This document shows positions 48,606-56,768 of a DNA stretch of 64,000 nt, one piece after another. Source of the stretch: Streptomyces gardneri (lineage in GTDB: Bacteria; Actinomycetota; Actinomycetes; Streptomycetales; Streptomycetaceae); assembly GCF_006539185.1 (NCBI RefSeq), contig NZ_BJMN01000034.1:55778-119777 (forward strand), read 5' to 3'. The notes under the pieces were generated by a model that made no database searches, was not told the DNA's origin, and was given only the letters and a program-made list of their open reading frames with translations. Numbering within the stretch: the first letter of the stretch is position 1; every line of letters begins with the position of its first letter. The position numbers and the translations under genes are program-made.

Positions 48606-49154
48606 CTACAGGTACGGCCCCGAGCGGACTGCGTGGCCGTGGCCGCGGTCGTCGTCGTCATCGTCGTGCGAGGCGCCCGGCGGCAGGGCCCGGCGCATCT
48701 GCTCCAACTGGGCGCGGGCCGCCATCTGCTGGGCGAACAGCGCCGTCTGGATGCCATGGAAGAGGCCTTCCAGCCACCCCACCAACTGGGCCTGCGCGAT
48801 GCGCAGTTCCGCCTCGGAGGGGATCGCCTCGTCCGTGAACGGCAGGGAGAGCCGCTCCAGTTCCTCGACCAGTTCGGGCGCGAGCCCGTCCTCCAGCTCC
48901 TTCACGGAGCTGGCGTGGATGTTCTTGAGCCTGACACGGCTGGCCTCGTCGAGAGGTGCCGCCCGTACTTCCTCCAGGAGTTGCTTGATCATGCTGCCGA
49001 TCCGCATGACCTTCGCAGGCTGCTCGACCATTTCCGTCACCGGGACCTCGCGGGATTCGTCGTCACCCTGAGCGCCGCCGAGCGCCGTCCCGTCCTGTCC
49101 CACGATGAGGACCTGGGGGCTCTCCTGCGACCTGTCATTCCTCGGCATCTCCAT
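48606..49154 (-). CDS. bpa: bacterial proteasome activator (Bpa, DUF2587)
   Basis: This 182-residue protein matches Bpa: VTEMVEQPAKVMRIGSMIKQLLEEV and AEIRIAQAQLVGWLEGLFHGIQTALFAQQM-like helices (here ELRIAQAQLVGWLEGLFHGI). The extreme C-terminus is GPYL, where mycobacterial Bpa has GQYL, the tail that docks into the 20S proteasome and opens its gate without ATP. An Asp/His-rich stretch (HDDDDDDRGHGH) precedes it. The ring-forming helices agree in length. Start ATG 49154; ATG 49148 is close. The 20S genes lie elsewhere. Confidence 0.9.
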   Translation of the reverse strand: MEMPRNDRSQESPQVLIVGQDGTALGGAQGDDESREVPVTEMVEQPAKVMRIGSMIKQLLEEVRAAPLDEASRVRLKNIHASSVKELEDGLAPELVEELERLSLPFTDEAIPSEAELRIAQAQLVGWLEGLFHGIQTALFAQQMAARAQLEQMRRALPPGASHDDDDDDRGHGHAVRSGPYL

Positions 49155-49190
49155 GCCGCCATTCTCTCGCACACATGCCTCACCACACGG

Positions 49191-49233
49191 TGTGCCCCTG
49201 TACGAGGGTGATCCACCCTCGTACAGGGGCACA
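49191..49233 (-). terminator. 20-bp hairpin after the ABC exporter operon
   Basis: The arms 49191-49210 and 49214-49233 are perfectly complementary with a 3-nt ATC loop. It lies just after the permease stop on the minus strand and before bpa. Confidence 0.9.
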
Positions 49234-49260
49234 GGAAGGCAACGAACCGGCAGGGATCTG

Positions 49261-52131
49261 TCAGGTCGCCTCGCGCCGGGCCACCGCGCCGCGCGAGCGG
49301 GTCACCAGGGCGGCGAGGAGCGCGGCGCCGAGCGGGACGGCGACGAGGAGGCCGGCGAGCGTCTCCCAGGGGATGACGATCGGCACGTACGGCGGGCCCG
49401 ACAAGCCGTTGTCCCAGCCCTGCCGGATCGCCTCCTCGTAGTAGCCGATCATCTCGCGCTCCTCGGTGAGACGCAGGCCCACCGCCGGCAGGACACCGGC
49501 CGCGGATCCGAGGACCACGCCCATCGCCGCGACGACTCCGCACTGGAAGCCGCTGAGGGTCCGGCGGACCCGGGGCGGGGCGCCCACGGCGGCGAGCGTC
49601 TTCAGGTCCGCCTCGGCGTCGGCCTGGGCGAGGCCGGTGGCGATACCGGCGGCGCCGATGGTGATGAGGCCCGCGAAGACGGCCAGCGCGATCAGGAAGA
49701 CGCTGTTCTCGTTGACGAAGCCTTCCTCCACGTGCAGTTCGACGCTGCTGCCGAGCTTGGCGAGCTCACCGTCGAGCTTCTGGCGCGCCTCGGTGTCCGG
49801 CATCCGCTCGGTGCTGAAGTACGCGCCCGCCGGCACGGTGGAGAGCCCTGCGGCCTTCGCGGTGGCCGGGGTCATCAGCAGCTGGACGCCGTAGGACTTC
49901 TGGCCCTTGGGCACCAGGTACGCGGGGATGGAGCTGATCTTCCCCGGCGCGGGCAGGCCCTTCTCGGCGGCCTTGTCGGCACCGGTCATGTCGGTGATCT
50001 GCTTGATGCCGACGGTGCCGTTCTTGTCGATCTCGGCTCGGCCGAAGCTGACGATCTTGCCTTCGGCGAGGGCCTTCGCGGCGCCCGGGTCGTCGACGCC
50101 GAGGACCTGGAGGACCTTCGCGTCACCGACGAGAAGACCGCTGTCGACGGACATCCAGCCACCCCTGGAGGTCTGGTCGCACCGCCAGTCCTCGGTGATC
50201 ATCTTCCGTCGCTGCTCGGGGGTGAACCTTTCGCTGGGGTCGCCGCCACCGGGGGGAACCGTGGCGTACAGCGGGCACTCGTGCGCCGGCGGGAGCACGA
50301 CCTCGTAGCGGCCGCAGCCCTCGCCGCCGTCCCAGGGGCGGCAGCCCGGCTTGCCGACCGAGACCCGGTCGACGTCGGCGCGGACGTCGACGGGGAGGAT
50401 GCGCTGGACGGCCTCGCGGACGGCGGGGACGTCCCGGCCGCCTTCCTCCAGGATGAAGGTGGAGACCGCTCCGTGCGGCAGCCGGGCCTCGTACGCGGCC
50501 CTGTTCTGCGCCTCGCTGCTGGCCATGAAGGTGGAGACGGCGACCGTGCCCGCGACGGCGGCGAGGACGGCGGCGACGGCGGGTGCCGTACGTCCCCGGT
50601 TCCGGACGGCGTCCCGCAGCGCGAGCCGCGGCGAGAGCGGCAGCCAGCGCCCGGTCCGGCCGAAGAGCCCCACCAGGGCCGGGGTCATGGCGACGACGCC
50701 GAGCTCGGCGATGGCGGAACCGCCCGCGACGATGACGAACGACTCGGTCGCGATCGACCCGAAGAGTGCGATGGCGGCGCCGACGAGGATGGCCGCGAGG
50801 CCGATCAGGGGCAGGACGCGGCTGCTGCGACGGATTCCGCGCCGGCCCGTGAGCGAGGCGAGGACGGTCTGCCGGGACGCGGTGATCGCCGGGACGATGG
50901 CGGCGAGCAGGCCGGTCAGGACGGCGAGCAGCGCGATGCCGAGCAGTTCGAGCGGCCGGACGTCGAAGGCGCCGAACCGCTGGTTCATGGTGTCCTCGAG
51001 GACCGGCTGCAGCGCCAGCGTGAGGATCACGGCGAGGACGGTGCCGACGACGGCCGCGGCGACGCCGATGACGAGACCGCCGCTCAGCACGATGGCCCGG
51101 ATGTGGCTGCGGGCACCGCCGTTGGCCCCGACCAGACCGAGCTGGCGTCGCGAGCGGCGGGCGCCGACCGCGAACGCGGGTCCGGCGAGGAGGCAGATCT
51201 CCAGCATCGCCAGGCCGACGACGGTGCCGATGGCGACGAGCGCGGCGGCGTCGGCCGCCGGGCTGGAGTCGTAATTGCCCCAGTTCTCCTTCGAGTACAG
51301 CGGCACCGCGGAGTCGGCCGGCGGGTCGAGCATGACGGCACGCGAGGTGACGACCACGCCCTTGGTGTTGATCTGCTGGACCGCGTTCCACGTGAAACCA
51401 CCGGAGTTCTTCACCAGATACGCGGTGGAGGTGCCGGGGGCGGACAGACCGGACTTCTCGACCGCCTTCCCGTACGAGACGAGGAAGGCGCCCGGCAGCG
51501 CGTTGACCTGGTCGACGGCGAGCGCGTCGGGAAGTTCGTAGGAGCCGACGATCCGATACGTACGGTCGAAGTTGCGGGCGGAAAGGGTCGAGCCGACCGA
51601 CAGACCGCTGGACTCCAGGAAGTGCGAGGTCGCCATGACCTCGTCGGTCTTCTCCGGGAAACGCCCCGAGAGGAGGGTCATGATGCCGCGGGCGATCGGG
51701 TCGGACGCCTTCAGCTCACGGACCTCGGCCGAGAGCAGACCGTGGGCCGTGGTCAGCTTGGCCGACCCGGAGCGGTCCGTCAGGACCGTGGAACCCGCCG
51801 GGATCGCCTTGGCGACGTCGGTGGGGCCGTCAGGCCACGGCTGATTCTCGTACTCCTTGACCGGCGTGTGCATCTCGCCCGGCGGGTCCTGGAAGATCGG
51901 GACGCCCTCGACCTGGGCATCCCGGAATATCCCGTCGGCCGTGCCCATCGACCTCTCCACCCGTTCCGCGGGGGACAGTTCGGAGCTGCGGTAGGTCAGA
52001 TCGAGAGCGCTGACACCCAGGATGGGCAGGGCGATCATCGCGAGGACGAGGGCGCTGCGGCCCTTGGAGCGCCAGGCGTCGCGGCGGGCGATGCGGATCG
52101 CGGCCCGCCAGGAGTGGAACCAGGTCTTCAC
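49261..52131 (-). CDS. FtsX-like ABC transporter permease
   Basis: This 956-residue protein has a first membrane helix (residues 28-46), a large extracellular domain (about 50-280), helices in the middle (about 283-590) with two FtsX modules, a second extracellular domain with several cysteines (KPGCRPWDGGEGCGRYEV, HECPLY), and three C-terminal helices. This double plan is typical of MacB/FtsX-type mechanotransmission exporters that act on peptides, lipids or antibiotics. GTG 52131 overlaps the ATPase stop (GTGA). Confidence 0.92.
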   Translation of the reverse strand: MKTWFHSWRAAIRIARRDAWRSKGRSALVLAMIALPILGVSALDLTYRSSELSPAERVERSMGTADGIFRDAQVEGVPIFQDPPGEMHTPVKEYENQPWPDGPTDVAKAIPAGSTVLTDRSGSAKLTTAHGLLSAEVRELKASDPIARGIMTLLSGRFPEKTDEVMATSHFLESSGLSVGSTLSARNFDRTYRIVGSYELPDALAVDQVNALPGAFLVSYGKAVEKSGLSAPGTSTAYLVKNSGGFTWNAVQQINTKGVVVTSRAVMLDPPADSAVPLYSKENWGNYDSSPAADAAALVAIGTVVGLAMLEICLLAGPAFAVGARRSRRQLGLVGANGGARSHIRAIVLSGGLVIGVAAAVVGTVLAVILTLALQPVLEDTMNQRFGAFDVRPLELLGIALLAVLTGLLAAIVPAITASRQTVLASLTGRRGIRRSSRVLPLIGLAAILVGAAIALFGSIATESFVIVAGGSAIAELGVVAMTPALVGLFGRTGRWLPLSPRLALRDAVRNRGRTAPAVAAVLAAVAGTVAVSTFMASSEAQNRAAYEARLPHGAVSTFILEEGGRDVPAVREAVQRILPVDVRADVDRVSVGKPGCRPWDGGEGCGRYEVVLPPAHECPLYATVPPGGGDPSERFTPEQRRKMITEDWRCDQTSRGGWMSVDSGLLVGDAKVLQVLGVDDPGAAKALAEGKIVSFGRAEIDKNGTVGIKQITDMTGADKAAEKGLPAPGKISSIPAYLVPKGQKSYGVQLLMTPATAKAAGLSTVPAGAYFSTERMPDTEARQKLDGELAKLGSSVELHVEEGFVNENSVFLIALAVFAGLITIGAAGIATGLAQADAEADLKTLAAVGAPPRVRRTLSGFQCGVVAAMGVVLGSAAGVLPAVGLRLTEEREMIGYYEEAIRQGWDNGLSGPPYVPIVIPWETLAGLLVAVPLGAALLAALVTRSRGAVARREAT
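51385..51398. promoter_or_regulatory. degenerate parS-like site inside the permease gene
   Basis: GTTCCACGTGAAAC differs from the parS core at one base (C for T at position 4). Being inside a coding region, it may be chance. Confidence 0.35.
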
Positions 52132-52862
52132 GCCTCCGCCACCTGGCCCGAGAGGAGGGAGTCGGCCTCGCTGCGCACGGTCTGGTCGACGATCGCGCCG
52201 TCCCGCAGGAACACGACGCGGTCGGCCCAGGCGGCGAACCGCGGCTCGTGGGTGACCAGGACACCGGCGGCGCCCGCGTCGCAGCGGGACCGGAGCAGGG
52301 CGAGCACGGATTCGCCGGTCTCGGAGTCGAGGGCGCCGGTCGGCTCGTCGGCGAGGACGAGACGGCGGTCGCCGACGAGGGCGCGCGCGATGGCCACGCG
52401 CTGCTGCTGGCCGCCGGACATCTCGTCGGGGAAGCGGTCGGCGAGGTGGCCGAGCCCCATCTCCTCCAGAGCGGCCAGGGCCTCGACGCGGGCCTTGCGG
52501 GCGGAGGTGCCGTCGAGCTCGCGGGGCAGGGCGACGTTCTCGGCGGCGGTGAGCGCCGGGATGAGGTTGTAGTCCTGGAAGACGTACCCGATGCTGCGGC
52601 GGCGCAGGGCGGCGAGTTCCTTGACGCTCGCGGTGGTGATGTCGGTGTTCTCGACGATCACATGGCCCGAGGTCGGGGTGTCCAGGCCGCCGGCGATGGT
52701 GAGGAGCGTGGACTTGCCGGAGCCGGACGGGCCCATGACGGCGACGAGTTCGCCGGGGTACACGGCGAGGTCGATCCCCCGCAGGGCGTGCACCTCGGTG
52801 GCGCCCGAGCCGTGGACACGGGTCAGGTTCTGGAGCTGCAGCACGGGCTGCTGTGTGGACAT
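52128..52862 (-). CDS. ABC transporter ATP-binding protein (MacB/LolD type)
   Basis: This 244-residue ATPase drives the permease coupled downstream. Walker A GPSGSGKS (about 44-51), Q-loop VFQDYN, signature MSGGQQQRVAIARAL, Walker B LVLADEPTGALD and the H-loop VTHEP are all present. The start ATG has GGGGGACCC upstream. It and the permease are transcribed away from the PadR gene on the same strand. Confidence 0.95.
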   Translation of the reverse strand: MSTQQPVLQLQNLTRVHGSGATEVHALRGIDLAVYPGELVAVMGPSGSGKSTLLTIAGGLDTPTSGHVIVENTDITTASVKELAALRRRSIGYVFQDYNLIPALTAAENVALPRELDGTSARKARVEALAALEEMGLGHLADRFPDEMSGGQQQRVAIARALVGDRRLVLADEPTGALDSETGESVLALLRSRCDAGAAGVLVTHEPRFAAWADRVVFLRDGAIVDQTVRSEADSLLSGQVAEA

Positions 52863-52959
52863 GGAGGGGTCCCCCTTGGTCGTACGCGGCGTAGCCGGTA
52901 CGGATCGAGCGGTGGAAGGTGGTGCGGAAGCGGTACGGGCGGTGCGCGCGAGAGTGCGG

Positions 52960-53700
52960 TCAGCGCGCCCCGGGCGTACCGGTGGTCACGTCGGCCGGGT
53001 CGGCCGGTGCCGTCGCGGCCTGCGGAGAAGCTCCCGGGGAGGCACCCGGAGAAGCCCCCGGGGAGGCACCCGGAGAAGCCCCCGGGGAAGCTCCCGGAGA
53101 GGCCCCCGGAGAAGCCCCGGGAGAGGCACTCGGAGAAGCCGGGGCCGTCGGGGCGAGCGCGGACAGTCGGATCAGCCGGGACTCGCAGTGGTCCAGCCAG
53201 CGCGCCTCGGCCTCGGTCTGGAAGATCAGCTGCTCCAGGACGAGCAGCCAGGCCACGTCGTCCCGTTCCCGCGAGCCCCCGCTCTCGACGGCGACGAGCG
53301 CCTGGGCCTTGAGCCGGGTGTAGTCCTGCATCGCCTTCACGGTGTGCCGGCGCTGGGACTGGATGACGTCGCGGATGTCGACGCAGGGCGCACCCACCGC
53401 CATGGCGAGCTTGATGGCCAGCTCGTCACGGGCGGGGCTGGTGCGGTCCACCGGCTTCTCGAACCAGGTCCTGAGCTCGGCGAGGCCCGCGTCGGTGATC
53501 GTGTAGAGCTCGTGGCCCGCCTCGTCCCGGCCCCCCTGCGCGACCATGCCGTCGCGCTCCAGCCGGCTGAGGGTCGTGTAGACCTGGCCGACGTTGAGCG
53601 GCCAGGTGGAACCGGTGCGGGACTCGAACTCCGTACGGAGCTGGGAGCCGTACCGAGGGCCGCGTTCGAGGAGGGCCAGGAGCCCGTGGCGGATCGACAT
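52960..53700 (-). CDS. PadR-family regulator with Ser-Pro-Gly-Ala repeat tail
   Basis: This 246-residue protein has a PadR winged helix (MSIRHGLLALLERGPRYGSQLRTEFE ... WPLNVGQVYTTLSRLERDGMV) and a C-terminal helical dimerisation domain to about residue 195. A tail of eight SPGA units (about 199-232) plus an Ala/Pro end is unusual for PadR proteins. ATG 53700 lies inside a palindrome, so autoregulation is likely. It probably controls the ABC exporter just downstream, a standard PadR pairing. Confidence 0.88.
   Translation of the reverse strand: MSIRHGLLALLERGPRYGSQLRTEFESRTGSTWPLNVGQVYTTLSRLERDGMVAQGGRDEAGHELYTITDAGLAELRTWFEKPVDRTSPARDELAIKLAMAVGAPCVDIRDVIQSQRRHTVKAMQDYTRLKAQALVAVESGGSRERDDVAWLLVLEQLIFQTEAEARWLDHCESRLIRLSALAPTAPASPSASPGASPGASPGASPGASPGASPGASPGASPGASPQAATAPADPADVTTGTPGAR
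53024..53140 (-). repeat. 12-bp tandem repeat encoding (SPGA)n
   Basis: About nine and a half units of GGAGAAGCCCCC/GGGGAGGCACCC lie head to tail in the 3' part of the PadR gene. Confidence 0.92.
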
Positions 53701-53723
53701 ACTCAGTATGTATACCGAGTATG
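53698..53723. promoter_or_regulatory. palindrome overlapping the PadR start codon
   Basis: The 26 bp are complementary to themselves except for two base pairs (one at the centre), and include the start codon of the PadR gene. It fits a PadR autoregulatory operator. Confidence 0.65.
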
Positions 53724-53796
53724 CCGAGCCCCACAACCGTCCTGAGGCGGAAGAGGAAGGTCCGTCTCAAGGGGGACCCGAGGCGGGTGCCACGGC

Positions 53797-54609
53797 TCAG
53801 CGGCGGCGCATCCGGAGCCCCAGGAAGCCGATCCCGAGCCCCATGAGGGCCAGCCCCACCCCCAGGGTGAGGACGGGAATCCGCTGGTCGACGAGGGTGG
53901 GCGCGGCCTCGGCCGCCATTCCGGGAGCGGCGGCGGGCCGCGTCTCGCGCACCACCTCGCCGAGGATCTCGTCCTCCTCGCGTACCGCCTCGTCCTCCTC
54001 GGTGACCTCTTCGGTGGTCTCCTCGGCGGCCTCGTACGAGCCGGAGTCTGTTGCCGAGTTGGTACGAGACGGGCCGGGGGACGGGGTGGTGGCGCTCGGA
54101 TGGACGGTGGCCGTCTCGGTGCGGCCGGGCCGAGGGTGGCCCTCTCCGGCCGGCCGGCCCGCCAGGGAGGCGGAGCCGCTGGGGGCGGGGGCGTCGGTGG
54201 GAGTGGCGCTCGGGGATGCGGGGGAGGACGACGCGGTGCCGGTCGGCGCGGGTGCCGGCGGGGCGGGCGTGCCGGGGCCGCCGGTGTTCCCGGGTGAGGC
54301 GGACCCGGACCCGCTGACGGCACCGGTCCCGGTCCCGGGGACAGGGGAGGACGGGGTCAAGGAGCCGGAAGGCGTCGCGGACGGGGGAGTCGTTCCCGTG
54401 GTGGGCGGCACGGTCGGTGCGGTGGGTCCGGTCGGGGTGGCCGTCGTGGGCGGCGCGGGGGGTGTGGACGGCGCGACCGACCGCGTACCGGCGGGGGCCT
54501 CGGCCGCGTATGCGAGGGGCGCGGTACCCAGGGCGAACGCGCAGGCGAACGTGCAGGTGAGCGCGGGGCCGAGGGCCCGCGCCCGTGTCCTGCGGAGTGC
54601 TGGAGTCAC
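53797..54609 (-). CDS. secreted Pro/Thr-rich stalk protein with C-terminal membrane anchor
   Basis: This 270-residue protein has a signal peptide (residues 1-35, ending YAAEAP), a long Pro/Thr/Ser/Gly-rich stalk, an acidic segment (EEVTEEDEAVREEDEILGEVV) and a C-terminal membrane helix with basic end (TLGVGLALMGLGIGFLGLRMRRR). It would span the wall and be held by its C-terminal helix. There is no LPxTG or LAxTG motif before the helix, so sortase anchoring is not supported. The GTG start has GGGAGGGG upstream. Function unknown. Confidence 0.65.
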   Translation of the reverse strand: MTPALRRTRARALGPALTCTFACAFALGTAPLAYAAEAPAGTRSVAPSTPPAPPTTATPTGPTAPTVPPTTGTTPPSATPSGSLTPSSPVPGTGTGAVSGSGSASPGNTGGPGTPAPPAPAPTGTASSSPASPSATPTDAPAPSGSASLAGRPAGEGHPRPGRTETATVHPSATTPSPGPSRTNSATDSGSYEAAEETTEEVTEEDEAVREEDEILGEVVRETRPAAAPGMAAEAAPTLVDQRIPVLTLGVGLALMGLGIGFLGLRMRRR

Positions 54610-54717
54610 CGGGTGACCCCCCTCCCGTACCGAGCCGCCGAGGTGTCGACTCAGCGTCACATGCCGGGACATTTCCGGCATCCGGGAGGAGGCGGCAGGT
54701 GTAAGGGGGGCGGGCCC

Positions 54718-54815
54718 CTGCCCGCCGTTCCGTGCCACCCCTGCCCGCCCTCTGCGCTACCTCTGCCCGTCCTCGATGCTCCCGCTGCCCGCTTGCGGGG
54801 CTACCCCTGCCCGCT
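54718..54815. repeat. degenerate 22-bp tandem repeat, about 5 units
   Basis: CTGCCCG recurs at 54718, 54741, 54763, 54785 and 54807, with CTAC or similar between. It lies just past the 3' end of the PASTA kinase gene and before the stalk protein gene start. Confidence 0.6.
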
Positions 54816-54822
54816 CTCAGTC

Positions 54823-56490
54823 CTACTGGGGCGGGTTGCCCGTCGAGATCTTGAGGGTGAACTCGGCGTCCTCGTCGGTGATGTCCTCACCGGCCGGCGG
54901 GTACTGCTCCAGGACCGTGCCTTCGCCGTAGGTCGACTCGTCGACCGGGGTCTGGGTCATGATCTTCCAGCCGGCGGCCTGGACACAGGCCTTCACCGAC
55001 TGGATGTTCTTGTAGGTGAAGTTCGGGACCTCGAACTTGCTGGGGTCGTCGCTCGACTCCGAAGGCTGCGTGCACTTCTTCATGTCGATGGTCTTGGTCA
55101 GGTCGGGACCCTTGTGGCCGGGGGTCGCGGTCTGGGACTGCTCCGTTTCGGTGCCGCCCGTGCCGCCCGCGTTCGGGTCCGTTTCGTTGTCCTTGTTGAG
55201 GACGAAGATCAGGCCGCCGACGGCGAGGAGGGCGGCGACGACGGCGCCCACGAGCACCGGGGTGTTCCGGCGGGAGCCGCCGCCCCTCGCCACGGGAGCG
55301 GGCGTGGCCATGGGGGCCGGCGTGTGCATCGGGCCCGGGGCGTACGGCGACGGCGCGGGCGCCGGGGTCTGGTACATCGGCGCGGGCGCCGGCGCCTGCT
55401 GCGGGTATCCGTACGCCGGGCCGGGCGCGGGCGTCGCGGGGCCGTACGGGCCGGGCTGCGGCGTCGGCGGCAGGTACGGCTGCTGTACGCCGTGCGGGCC
55501 GGGCTGCGGGGTCGGCGGCGGGGTCTGGCCGACCGGCGGGAAGACCGCAGAGCCGACGCCCGAACCGCTGCTGACCGGACCGCCCTGGACGATCATCGGG
55601 GCACCGGTCTGACCGGCCGAGAGCACCCGAAGGCACTCGTCGCGCATGACCGCGGCGCTCGGGAACCGCTCGTTCGGGTTCTTCCTCAGCGCCCGGGCGA
55701 CGAGCGCGTCCATCGCCGGCGTCACCGAACGGTTGACGGAGGACGGGGCGACCGGCTCCTCCTGCACGTGCGCGTAGGCGATGGCCAGCGGCGAGTCGGC
55801 GTCGAAGGGGAGACGGCCCGTCAGCAGCTGGAAGAGCATGATGCCGACCGAATAGAGGTCGGACCGGGCGTCCACCGCGCGGCCGAGGGCCTGCTCGGGG
55901 GAGAGGTACTGGGGGGTGCCGACGACCATGCCGGTCTGCGTCATCGAGGTGACCCCGGACTGCATGGCCCGCGCGATGCCGAAGTCCATGACCTTGACCA
56001 CGCCGCGCTTGGTCGTCATCACGTTGCCCGGCTTGATGTCCCGGTGGACCAGGCCCATCTCGTGGCTGACCTCCAGGGCGGCCAGCACGTCGGCCGTGAC
56101 CTTGAGCGCCTTGTCGGCGGGCATCGCGCCGTACTGCCGGATGTCCGCGGCGAGGACCGAGCCGAGCGGCTGCCCCTCCACGTACTCCATGACGATGTAC
56201 GGCATGACGGCGCCGTCGAGGGTGTCCTCGCCGGTGTCGAAGACCGAGACGATGTTCGTGTGCGAGAGCTTCGCCACGGCCTGCGCCTCGCGCCGGAACC
56301 GCTCGCGGAACGACTGCTCGCGGCCGAGCTCCGTGTGCAGTGTCTTGATCGCGACCTGTCGGTCGAGGGCGCTGTCGTAGGCCAGGTACACCGACGCCAT
56401 GCCGCCCTCGCCGAGGAGGTCACGCAGCTGGTACCGGCCGCCCGCGACCGAACCGCCCGCATAGCGGCCCTGTGCGCCGTCCTGGCTCAT
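54823..56490 (-). CDS. Ser/Thr protein kinase with one PASTA-like domain
   Basis: This 555-residue membrane kinase has the glycine loop GEGGMASVY (28-36), Lys49, HRDIKPGN (about residue 147), DFG and YLSPEQ. A Pro/Gly/Gln/Tyr-rich linker (about 310-400) leads to a membrane helix (about 405-430) and an outer part with a single PASTA-like domain (PNFTYKNIQSVKACVQAAGWKI ... YPPAGEDI). ATG 56490 is set by GGGGGAAG upstream; the frame to 56988 is not used. It is divergent from another kinase. Confidence 0.93.
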   Translation of the reverse strand: MSQDGAQGRYAGGSVAGGRYQLRDLLGEGGMASVYLAYDSALDRQVAIKTLHTELGREQSFRERFRREAQAVAKLSHTNIVSVFDTGEDTLDGAVMPYIVMEYVEGQPLGSVLAADIRQYGAMPADKALKVTADVLAALEVSHEMGLVHRDIKPGNVMTTKRGVVKVMDFGIARAMQSGVTSMTQTGMVVGTPQYLSPEQALGRAVDARSDLYSVGIMLFQLLTGRLPFDADSPLAIAYAHVQEEPVAPSSVNRSVTPAMDALVARALRKNPNERFPSAAVMRDECLRVLSAGQTGAPMIVQGGPVSSGSGVGSAVFPPVGQTPPPTPQPGPHGVQQPYLPPTPQPGPYGPATPAPGPAYGYPQQAPAPAPMYQTPAPAPSPYAPGPMHTPAPMATPAPVARGGGSRRNTPVLVGAVVAALLAVGGLIFVLNKDNETDPNAGGTGGTETEQSQTATPGHKGPDLTKTIDMKKCTQPSESSDDPSKFEVPNFTYKNIQSVKACVQAAGWKIMTQTPVDESTYGEGTVLEQYPPAGEDITDEDAEFTLKISTGNPPQ

Positions 56491-56768
56491 CTGTTGCTTC
56501 CCCCTACGCGCGCGCGGCGGCGTCGAATTCCGGAATTTCCTGGCCAAGTCTGCCCCAGGGCACCGACACGTCAAGCCGCGTGCCCGTTCCGTGACCCTCC
56601 GCACAGAACGCGTCCTCGAAGCGTTCCCGAAGTGTCCGGGGAAACCCGTCGAATTTGCACAGGTGTACGTGGACGGGGTTGGATGGCCGGTCAATCGCGG
56701 ACCGTGATGTCGTACGGAGCCTGTAGCGTGACGACTGGACACGGCACGACAGACGACGGCGAGGACTG
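56491..56768. other. 278-bp divergent promoter region of the two kinase genes
   Basis: No palindrome, repeat or clear promoter hexamers stood out. A possible plus-strand -10 (TAGCGT, near 56724) lies about 40 bases before the second kinase start. Apparent open frames crossing the region are extensions of the kinase frames. Confidence 0.4.

Noticed and set aside
49105..52572. 1155-aa plus-strand open frame
   Set aside because: Antisense of the FtsX permease, with shadow composition despite its length.
53797..54609. Sortase-anchored surface protein
   Set aside because: It has the helix and basic tail but no LPxTG or LAxTG before them.
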